Shown here: piece by piece, positions 58,042-64,000 of the stretch
How positions within the stretch are numbered: position 1 is the stretch's first letter
How the letters are laid out: each line of letters opens with the position of its first letter
Assembly: GCF_031846185.1 (NCBI RefSeq)
Contig: NZ_JAVRIF010000006.1
Span: forward strand, 177,383 to 241,382
Reading direction: 5' to 3'
DNA: 64,000 nucleotides
Source: Thalassotalea_H castellviae
Lineage (GTDB): Bacteria; Pseudomonadota; Gammaproteobacteria; Enterobacterales; Alteromonadaceae
Notes under the pieces: model-generated
The model's input: the letters and a program-made list of their open reading frames with translations, nothing else
Database searches by the model: none
Told to the model about the DNA's origin: nothing
Made by a program: the position numbers and the translations under genes

Positions 58042-59400
58042 ATGAATAAACGTCATTTTTTAAAGTCGATACTCGCTTCAGGGATTGGATTATCAAGTTA
58101 CTCAGCGGTTGGACAACAATTAGCTATGATTAATGCATCAGCTAAAGCTACGCCACTAGAAGGGTATAAAGCCTTAGTGTGCATATTTTTATATGGCGGT
58201 AATGACTCGTATAACATGTTAATTCCCACTGAAAATAGTGACTATCAAACCTATGCTGGCGTAAGACAAAACCTCGCGATTGCCCAAGAAAGCTTAATTC
58301 CGCTTTCCACTAGCTCGTTATTACCTTATTCATTGGGTGTTCCCGATTATATGAGTCCGGTCAGTGAATTATTTCACCAAGGTCGTTTGGCATTTATTAA
58401 TAATGTTGGTCCTTTAGTTGAGCCGACGAGCAAAGCAAATATAGAAAATGGCAGCGCGTTATTACCTCCACAATTATTTTCACATAACGATCAACAAAAA
58501 TTATGGGAAACTGCTGGTTCCAATATTAATGAATTATCAGGTTGGGCAGGCCGAATGGCCGACTTACTCACTGACACTTCCTCCAATAGTTTGTCGATGA
58601 ATATTTCATTGGCAGGCAATAATGTCATGCAAACGGGCAATATTGTACAACCCTATTCGATGACTGCTGATGGCGCACCAATGTTTGAAGCGTTAAATCC
58701 CCAACATAATTGGAACAGTCAGCGAATAGCGTTATTTGACCAACTTATCGCCCTTGATAATCATGTGCTAGGTAATTCTTATAAAAAGATCATGTCGACA
58801 GCACGTACCAATGCATTACAGGTAAACCAAGCGCTAGACAGTTTACCGATATTATCAACGACTTTTGAGGCAGATTCATTATCGCAAGAATTAGAAATGA
58901 CCACCAAATTGATCGCAGCTAGAGAAGCATTAGGGATGAAGCGACAGGTATTTTTTATTGGCTTTGGCGGTTGGGATACTCATGATCGCCAGTTGTTAGA
59001 TCACCCTAGGTTATTAAATACCTTAAGCCTTGCTTTACATCGTTTTAATGAGGCGATAAACGAACTTGGCTTATCTGAGTTTGTTACTACATTCACGGCT
59101 TCTGACTTTGGTAGAACGTTAACCAGTAATGGCGATGGAACGGATCACGGATGGGGAGGACATCAGTTAGTCATGGGCGGCGCAGTTAATGGCGGTAAAC
59201 TTTATGGTGAAATGCCAGAGCTTGCTTTAAATAGCCAAAACGATTTGGGAGATGGACGAATGATCCCTACCACTTCAAGTGAAGAATACGGAGCGCAATT
59301 AGCAAAATGGTTTGGTTTAACCGATGCTGAAGTTGCTCAAGTGTTCCCAACCTTGTCTCGTTTTGATCAACACAATATAAATTTTTTACAATCTATTTAA
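58042..59400 (+). CDS. DUF1501 family exported protein
   Basis: Predicted secreted protein with an alkaline-phosphatase/sulfatase-like core, paired with DUF1800. The N-terminus (MNKRHFLKSILASGIGLSSY) is a Tat-type signal with KR in place of RR. Then LVCIFLYGGNDSYNMLIPTE, the GFGGWDTHDRQ motif, and SDFGRTLTSNGDGTDHGWGG. Substrate unknown. The Tat genes for its export are in this window. GGAAAC is ahead of the ATG, and the pair is a two-gene operon. Confidence 0.9.
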   Translation: MNKRHFLKSILASGIGLSSYSAVGQQLAMINASAKATPLEGYKALVCIFLYGGNDSYNMLIPTENSDYQTYAGVRQNLAIAQESLIPLSTSSLLPYSLGVPDYMSPVSELFHQGRLAFINNVGPLVEPTSKANIENGSALLPPQLFSHNDQQKLWETAGSNINELSGWAGRMADLLTDTSSNSLSMNISLAGNNVMQTGNIVQPYSMTADGAPMFEALNPQHNWNSQRIALFDQLIALDNHVLGNSYKKIMSTARTNALQVNQALDSLPILSTTFEADSLSQELEMTTKLIAAREALGMKRQVFFIGFGGWDTHDRQLLDHPRLLNTLSLALHRFNEAINELGLSEFVTTFTASDFGRTLTSNGDGTDHGWGGHQLVMGGAVNGGKLYGEMPELALNSQNDLGDGRMIPTTSSEEYGAQLAKWFGLTDAEVAQVFPTLSRFDQHNINFLQSI

Positions 59401-59440
59401 TTGTTTAACGCTTGTTAATTATGGAGTGGAATTTTGGGCA

Positions 59441-59470
59441 AAAAAAAAGCCGAAGATAAAATCTTCGGCT
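59441..59470 (-). terminator. Strong intrinsic terminator on the minus strand
   Basis: Read on the minus strand: AGCCGAAGAT and ATCTTCGGCT form a perfect 10-bp stem with a three-base loop, followed by at least seven T. No T run exists on the plus side, so it does not end the DUF1501 gene; it must serve a minus-strand transcript starting to its right. Confidence 0.85.
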
Positions 59471-59528
59471 GTGTAGCTTTGGGGAAAGCTAGAATATCAA
59501 ATTATTACAACAGGCGTTCGCTAGGAAC
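59441..59528 (-). ncRNA. Candidate small RNA of about 88 nt
   Basis: No protein frame of note lies in this stretch, yet it has a promoter at one end (59535-59564) and a strong terminator at the other. The predicted transcript folds into three hairpins: GTTC/GAAC near the 5' end, AGCTTT/AAAGCT with a CCCC loop (complement of 59475-59490), and the terminator. A C-rich loop in that form is what several regulatory RNAs use to pair with Shine-Dalgarno sites, but that is analogy only. I recognise no named RNA family. Confidence 0.5.
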
Positions 59529-59534
59529 AAACGT

Positions 59535-59564
59535 AGTATAGAGCAACTGCTCTATAAAAGTAAA
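59535..59564 (-). promoter_or_regulatory. Sigma-70-like promoter for the candidate small RNA
   Basis: On the minus strand TTTACT (-35, complement of 59559-59564) and TATACT (-10, complement of 59535-59540) are 18 bases apart. A start near 59528 is predicted. The -10 is near consensus, the -35 matches four of six. Confidence 0.5.
59537..59556. promoter_or_regulatory. Perfect 20-bp inverted repeat in the promoter spacer
   Basis: TATAGAGCA and TGCTCTATA are exact 9-base arms around AC, overlapping the -10 element and filling the spacer. A second palindrome (AGTAAAG/CTTTACT, 59559-59573) covers the -35. Both are well placed to be operators. The binding protein is unknown. Confidence 0.5.
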
Positions 59565-59570
59565 GCCTTT

Positions 59571-59999
59571 ACTCTAATTTTTTTAAATTTACTGAATTTG
59601 ATAATAATAAGTGTGTATGGTTAGATTCATTGGGCGCGAGTATTTTTTCATTTTGCGAGAATTTAAAGCCTTATTTTTAAAGGGCTAACTCAAAGCTACT
59701 TTCATAGCACCTTAAAATTTGAGTTATTTTATATTTCTGCTTGCTTTGAAAGCTTGTACAATTTTTTTCAAAAAGCTAACAACATAGCTATGGCTCTCAT
59801 TACATAGAGGTTAGATCTAAACGATAGTTTACTACGTTACGACTCAAATAGTTTTAGGCTTTAAACTAAATGAAGCTCTTCATCTCGATAAAATTCAGAC
59901 GCTATAGTCAATTGTTATCAATAGGTTAAGAGTGTATTCTACAATCTAAAAAATACTTTAAATATAGATGTATTTGTAAATGCAAAGGATTGGCGAAAC
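59571..59999. other. AT-rich gap before the right-end accessory genes; no gene seen
   Basis: About 430 bases, apart from the second palindrome's edge, contain no convincing coding frame, tRNA or repeat. Base composition is AT-rich and the stretch ends at the ATG of the beta-helix protein. A promoter for that gene probably lies in the last 100 bases. Confidence 0.5.
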
Positions 60000-61427
60000 A
60001 TGAGTTCTCGCATTATTAAAGAGATTAAAAAGCTAGACGATAATTCCAGTGTGATTTTAGATTCATTGATCCTAAATACATACGAAGTTGTACCTGATTC
60101 CAATGCGAAGCACATAACAATAAAGAATTGTACCATACGAGAAGGACTTAAAATTTATGGTGTATCTCGTGGGGCTACGTTAACTATAGAAGATTGTACT
60201 TTTGAAAGTTACAACGGTATCAAAATAGAAAAATCCTCCTTTAGAGCTGTTTATATAAAAAACTCGGTATTAGTAGATACTCCTTATGATGAAGTAAGGC
60301 TCAATATATTGAGTCGCATCATTAGCCAAACTGTTGAAGTATTAGATTCCTATATTCACAACCTATTCATAAGTAACATCAATATAAGTATAGAAGTAAA
60401 GAATTCTGTTATTGAATCAAAATTAGACTATTTTCCGATTGAAAGAGCTGATGATGAGAGATCTTGGGCTTATTTCGAAAATGTTACTTTTAAATCATCA
60501 CAAGTAAGGCTGGCTGGTGCCGAACTTGATAAGATAACTTTCAAGAATATTAATATAAATAATGATTCAAAAAATAAGTGTTATCTTTTAGAAATAAAGC
60601 AAGACTACGTTCTTGATTTGATATTCGAAAATGCAAATTTTAGTGAAACCTATATTGATATAGAAAATGTTACTGTCCGAAGCATTACTGCTAGCTCTTC
60701 TAATTTAGGTAAATGTTTCAATTTTTTTATCGGCAATATAAAAGAAGAGCAAGATAGAAAAGTTAATGTTATAACCATAAAGAATAGTCATATAGATAAG
60801 TCTTATTTTCATGGTCGTATAATCCATAACTCAATAGACTTTTCTCAAACGCATTTTAACACACCGCCTGAGTTTTATAATTCGGAACTACCTCATGGAA
60901 GCATCTTTCCAAATTCCGAATACTTTTCTCTGTGTGGCTCTGATAGCAGTATTGCCGCATTTAGAGCACTTCGATTGCAGATGGAAGAGCAAAGGAACCG
61001 GGAGCTAGAAGGTGAATTTTTCTATTTAGAACAAAAATCTATCTTAAAAAAGGAAAATGAATCTGGTAATAGAAACTGGTTTAGATATTTCTATGGCTTG
61101 ATATCTGACTTCGGAAACAATGCAATAAAGCCTTTAGTTATATTGTTTGCAACAATGATGTTTTTTACATTGCTTTATGCATTAATAATGTCACCAGAAA
61201 TATCAGTTAATTTGCCAATTGATTACGAACTACTGTCAAAATCAATGCACTTTTCAACTAAGCAAATGACATTGCCATTCTGGTCTGTAAGGAACTTAAC
61301 TCCGCTATTAGACAAAGAGGTGCAAACTCATCCAATTATGTATCTAGCTATAGCACAGAGCATAGTATCCCTGATTTGTATTGCACTTTCAGCACTAGCT
61401 ATTAGGTGGCGTTTTAAAAGAGGGTAA
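60000..61427 (+). CDS. Beta-helix protein with C-terminal membrane helices, unknown function
   Basis: The N-terminal 330 residues form irregular short repeats (ITIKNCTIREGLKIYG, LTIEDCTFESYNGIKIEKSS, SWAYFENVTFKSSQVRLAGA), consistent with a right-handed beta-helix or divergent pentapeptide-repeat solenoid. A conserved linker follows (FRALRLQMEEQRNRELEGEF), then two or three membrane helices (PLVILFATMMFFTLLYALIM; YLAIAQSIVSLICIALSALA). The linker plus YGLISDFGNNAIKPL resembles pentapeptide-repeat membrane proteins with an ion-channel-like end. The codons are more AT-rich than those of the core genes. It converges on the ubiquitin-like operon and may be cargo of the same island. Confidence 0.75.
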   Translation: MSSRIIKEIKKLDDNSSVILDSLILNTYEVVPDSNAKHITIKNCTIREGLKIYGVSRGATLTIEDCTFESYNGIKIEKSSFRAVYIKNSVLVDTPYDEVRLNILSRIISQTVEVLDSYIHNLFISNINISIEVKNSVIESKLDYFPIERADDERSWAYFENVTFKSSQVRLAGAELDKITFKNININNDSKNKCYLLEIKQDYVLDLIFENANFSETYIDIENVTVRSITASSSNLGKCFNFFIGNIKEEQDRKVNVITIKNSHIDKSYFHGRIIHNSIDFSQTHFNTPPEFYNSELPHGSIFPNSEYFSLCGSDSSIAAFRALRLQMEEQRNRELEGEFFYLEQKSILKKENESGNRNWFRYFYGLISDFGNNAIKPLVILFATMMFFTLLYALIMSPEISVNLPIDYELLSKSMHFSTKQMTLPFWSVRNLTPLLDKEVQTHPIMYLAIAQSIVSLICIALSALAIRWRFKRG

Positions 61428-61492
61428 TTGGAATAAAGAAGAAAAGGCAATTGCGTTATTATCAATTCAACCACTGTAGAAGCATAAAAAGT

Positions 61493-61532
61493 TAAACCAA
61501 CTCAAGATATAAATAAATCAAGAGTTGGTTTA
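61493..61532. terminator. Inverted repeat between convergent genes
   Basis: TAAACCAACTC and GAGTTGGTTTA are exact 11-bp arms around 18 bases. It lies between the beta-helix gene and the ubiquitin-like operon and could end transcription from both sides, though neither side has a clean T run. Confidence 0.45.
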
Positions 61533-61540
61533 CTGCTTTA

Positions 61541-61879
61541 CTAAGACTTAGCCCAAACCACTTTGCCTGCACGAATAAAGAAGTGACTTCTGCATCCAAC
61601 TTTACGCCAAACTGAGGGGGCAATGGTTGGCATGCCACCCAAGTTATCGATGGACCAACTAGGTTTATTTTTAGTTGGAATAAGGTTTAGTTGAATAGCC
61701 TGCATACAGCCACATGGACAATTGAAAGTCGCAATTGCAGGAAAGTCTTGATCACCTACAACATATATAGTGTTGTTGGTCAGCTTTATTGGTTCGTCTT
61801 CAACATATTGAAGAATGTACGTTGCTCCAAAAAAACCTCGAAGTTTTTGTGCTAATTTAGCAAACCAATTTAGCATCAT
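61541..61879 (-). CDS. DUF6527 family protein of a ubiquitin-like operon
   Basis: 112-residue protein with a Cys cluster FNCPCGCMQAIQLN (about 53-66) and a later CRSHFFIRAGKVVW, matching DUF6527 as I remember it. That family accompanies bacterial ubiquitin-like E1/E2 genes. I recall, without being able to check, that such a member was described as a protease for the modifier in Bub-type operons. The ATG overlaps the stop of the E1 gene (ATGA) and has AGGAGGT ahead, so translation is coupled. It is the last gene of the operon. Confidence 0.75.
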   Translation of the reverse strand: MMLNWFAKLAQKLRGFFGATYILQYVEDEPIKLTNNTIYVVGDQDFPAIATFNCPCGCMQAIQLNLIPTKNKPSWSIDNLGGMPTIAPSVWRKVGCRSHFFIRAGKVVWAKS

Positions 61880-63063
61880 GCCACCTCCTGAATTGGAGAG
61901 AAAATCGGCATGTCTAATAGAAGTGGCAAATCACCTCTTCCCTCGTACTTATCGGACATTTTGGACTCAGCAAAATCAGATTCTTTTTTATGTTCAAAGA
62001 AATTATTCACCAAGCAAAATGTTTGTTGAGCGAAGTCACTATTAGGTTCATTGCGATAGTCATGAATTCTAGCTAAAAACTCCAATACAGCGATGCTAGA
62101 GGCATAAGTATTAACAGGAATTATTGCCGGACTATTTTCAACAACACCCTTTATGTAGCCTTCATCGAGAAGATTTTTATACTCGACAGGGCTTACACGT
62201 TTTAAAGTCTCGGCTTCTAAAGTACTAAGTAAAACTGATTTACGTGAAAGGTGATCTGATTTACCCGGCTGAAAGTAAGATACCTTCCCGCTGATATTGT
62301 TGACACCTCCATTACCATCAGCATCTAAGCAAATGCCAATATCTATATATGGTATTAAATAGAAATTAGATATCCGAGACATCAATACACGTGCTTCCGC
62401 AGAATCCACGCATCCAAAAATAAAATCGCATGTTGCAATTTGTTTTATTACCTCTGGATCGTATATCGATTTTGAGATTGATATTACTCTAGGTGGCAGT
62501 CCTATAGCATTCAATGCATCAGCAATTGCATCTACTTTATACCTTTCTGCATGCGCATCTGAAATTTTGGTATTAGTTATTCGATTAAGGTTTTTTAGCT
62601 CTACCACATCAGGATCAATATTGATTAACGTCCCTACGCCTAATCTATTTAATTGCTCGATCACTGGTGAGCCAGTGCCTGAACATCCGATAACAGCTAC
62701 CTTCATATTGCTTAGTATATTTCTAGTCGCAGAGCCAAAAGTTTGAAGATTACGCTTCTCGAACTCTTCATATGGCACAGATTCTTCTTGAGTAGAAGAA
62801 TGGTAAACTACTTCATCTCCTATGACTGTTGCTGATGCAGGTAGAAACTTACCAGTATCATCAACATGCCTGATGACTATTTTGTCGTTAGGCAACAAAA
62901 TGGCGGACAAGCAAGGAATGTCATTATTAAGCCAGTTATATATGCTTGGGAATAATGCTTTGTCTGATTCATCATCTATATCCGAAAACTTTTCGTAACC
63001 TGAAGGGTGACAATGAAACTTAACAATTGAAAGGTTGTCTCTCTCTGCTCGTTCCAGAATCAT
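61876..63063 (-). CDS. E1-like ThiF protein, C-terminal part of a JAB-E1 fusion cut by an in-frame TGA
   Basis: Residues 1-110 are the second half of a JAB/JAMM peptidase (HCHP then SDID, the HxH-x7-SxxD zinc motif). From about 105 on it is a ubiquitin-activating E1/ThiF fold: GCSGTGSP nucleotide loop, IDPDVVELKNLNRI, and GCVDSAEARV. The usual Cys-x-x-Cys-Arg after the PG loop reads DHLSR, so the structural zinc and a likely catalytic cysteine are missing. The JAB part begins 19 bases past a TGA; reading through joins it in frame to 63082-63282. The ATG at 63063 has no Shine-Dalgarno sequence, so this may be a pseudogene fragment. Confidence 0.8.
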   Translation of the reverse strand: MILERAERDNLSIVKFHCHPSGYEKFSDIDDESDKALFPSIYNWLNNDIPCLSAILLPNDKIVIRHVDDTGKFLPASATVIGDEVVYHSSTQEESVPYEEFEKRNLQTFGSATRNILSNMKVAVIGCSGTGSPVIEQLNRLGVGTLINIDPDVVELKNLNRITNTKISDAHAERYKVDAIADALNAIGLPPRVISISKSIYDPEVIKQIATCDFIFGCVDSAEARVLMSRISNFYLIPYIDIGICLDADGNGGVNNISGKVSYFQPGKSDHLSRKSVLLSTLEAETLKRVSPVEYKNLLDEGYIKGVVENSPAIIPVNTYASSIAVLEFLARIHDYRNEPNSDFAQQTFCLVNNFFEHKKESDFAESKMSDKYEGRGDLPLLLDMPIFSPIQEVA

Positions 63064-63081
63064 TTTAAGTTCATCTGTTTT

Positions 63082-63282
63082 TCAACGAACAAAATCACTA
63101 TTTTGAATAGAGTATGAATCGTCAGTTAGCGGCATCACTTGATGAGCAAGTAGTGTTACTTGCTCATCATTGGAAACATGCCCACATAGAACTATAGCAA
63201 CTGCCTCTTTCCCATCACCAGAAAATAGTGCACTTTTTAGCTTAAGTAAGCTTTTACCCGATAGTTTAAAGTGAGTATTCAT
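63082..63282 (-). pseudogene. N-terminal JAB (JAMM) fragment, separated from its E1 by TGA
   Basis: 66 codons hold the first half of a JAB domain. GKEAVAIVLCG carries the JAMM glutamate (Glu26). The following strands end FVR then TGA, and the same frame continues KTDELKMILERAE into the downstream JAB/E1 part with no gap. A complete protein of 468 residues would therefore be read if TGA were Trp or Arg. GGGAGG precedes the ATG, and the Ubl-E2 stop is 12 bases upstream, so expression as an operon gene is well supported; activity of this fragment alone is not. Confidence 0.75.
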
Positions 63283-63294
63283 GTAATCCTCCCT

Positions 63295-64000
63295 TTATTT
63301 CTCAAGTTCTTTGATAAACCATGAGCTAATATAGGCTACATGAGTTGCGATACAATCAACGCCCGGCTCCCATGGGTTTTGATGGGTACGATGCCTTGAC
63401 CATCGTTGCCATGATTTACCAGCAAATTGGTCATTAGTAATGGCCCTGATAGGCTTTCCATCATTTCTTTGAATTACAGGGAAAAAGTAAGCCATGTCGA
63501 TTTGTGACGCAGGGTAGCTATCACTAATACGAAAATTAACATCAACTTCACTAACGTTGAAGCCTTCAGGCAAGCTAAAACCATAGATAATAACTCGCTT
63601 TATATTTGCTTCAGTTACACATTCCCATTTCAGCTGAAGGGAATTCAAGAAATCAACATCATCCTGCGGAAGTTGAAAGTCCTTCCTTTGATTTACATAA
63701 CCCTCTTGATGTTCACATCGCATAGTATGAAAGCGTTCTATACCCGGTTCAGTAAAATCAACTTTCTCGTTCAAATCAATTTGTCTACGCTCTCCATTGG
63801 CAAACTTTTGATATAGATACCGACTTTCATCATACCCAGCAATTTCGAGTATCTCTTTGCCAGTCAATCGCGGACATTCTACTTTGTATTTCTGTTTATC
63901 GATTTTGATTTTATACTTTTGATGTTTTTCTGTTGGAGTGCCATTGCAAGCACACTCCTCTAAGTCAGGTATATCTGAATCATTTTCAGATTTAGTGACT
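63295..64000 (-). CDS. Ubiquitin-like/E2 fusion, incomplete at the window edge
   Basis: The frame is open to base 64000, so the true start lies outside the window; a TTG at 63867 would be internal to a domain. A linker with CACNG is followed by a beta-grasp modifier domain of the multi-ubiquitin type (KYKIKIDKQKYKV, LTGKEILEIAGYDESRYLYQ, PGIERF). Then an E2 family-E domain (FLNSLQLKWECVTE, SYPASQIDMAYFFP, KSWQRWSRHR, WEPGVDCIATH). Possible catalytic cysteines are those of WECV and VDC. It is the first visible gene of the operon. Other ubiquitin-like repeats may lie beyond the edge. Confidence 0.82.
   Translation of the reverse strand, partial: VTKSENDSDIPDLEECACNGTPTEKHQKYKIKIDKQKYKVECPRLTGKEILEIAGYDESRYLYQKFANGERRQIDLNEKVDFTEPGIERFHTMRCEHQEGYVNQRKDFQLPQDDVDFLNSLQLKWECVTEANIKRVIIYGFSLPEGFNVSEVDVNFRISDSYPASQIDMAYFFPVIQRNDGKPIRAITNDQFAGKSWQRWSRHRTHQNPWEPGVDCIATHVAYISSWFIKELEK

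Noticed and set aside
63082..63084. Selenocysteine codon in the JAB-E1 gene
   Set aside because: No SECIS-like stem was recognised right after the TGA and the neighbouring residues (FVR, KTDEL) do not resemble a redox site; a Trp/Arg-to-stop change is simpler.

Overview
The window reads as a contiguous piece of a low-GC marine gammaproteobacterial chromosome, most likely Alteromonadales, family Colwelliaceae (Colwellia or Thalassotalea-like). This is inferred from the AT-rich coding sequence, the gene orders rsmD/ftsY-ftsE-ftsX/rpoH and tatABC-tatD-hemB, the many secreted peptidases and glycosidases, the c-di-GMP enzymes, and a flavin halogenase beside glycosidases. No tRNA, rRNA, insertion sequence or CRISPR array was seen. 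Most of the window is ordinary core chromosome, and the accessory part is the right end from about 59.4 kb.

Layout: 0-8.5 kb is a carbohydrate-linked block (tryptophan-halogenase-type flavoenzyme, GH3 beta-glucosidase lipoprotein behind a LacI-type operator, AlkD-like glycosylase, lipoprotein esterase, GH5 endoglucanase, unknown secreted protein). 8.5-16.7 kb holds regulators with membrane domains, a SapC protein, a 571-residue coiled-coil protein, a DUF416 protein and a serine beta-lactamase-fold hydrolase. 16.7-22.7 kb is rsmD, ftsYEX and rpoH, with an EAL/HDOD gene between ftsX and rpoH. 22.8-31.7 kb carries a GAF-GAF-GGDEF-EAL protein, tatABC, tatD, a diguanylate cyclase and hemB, with tight or overlapping spacing from tatA on.

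32-49.4 kb is rich in secreted peptidases (three M16 proteins, S10, M1). It also holds a lipid-transport operon in which the membrane partner LetA is split into two genes and LetB has eight MCE domains. 49.5-59.4 kb contains a tetraheme cytochrome c divergent from engB, a chromate transporter, a Fur-box-preceded siderophore receptor with its PKHD hydroxylase (a piuA/piuC-type pair), and a DUF1800-DUF1501 pair.

The right end is the most unusual part. A gene-poor stretch (59.4-60 kb) carries a convincing unannotated small-RNA candidate on the minus strand with an operator-like palindrome inside its promoter. Beyond it lie a beta-helix membrane protein and, convergent to it, a bacterial ubiquitin-like conjugation operon: a Ubl-E2 fusion running off the window, a JAB(JAMM)-E1 fusion and a DUF6527 protein. 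An in-frame TGA splits the JAB-E1 gene between the JAMM glutamate and the HxH...SxxD half of the same motif. The E1 also lacks the usual cysteine pair in its late region.
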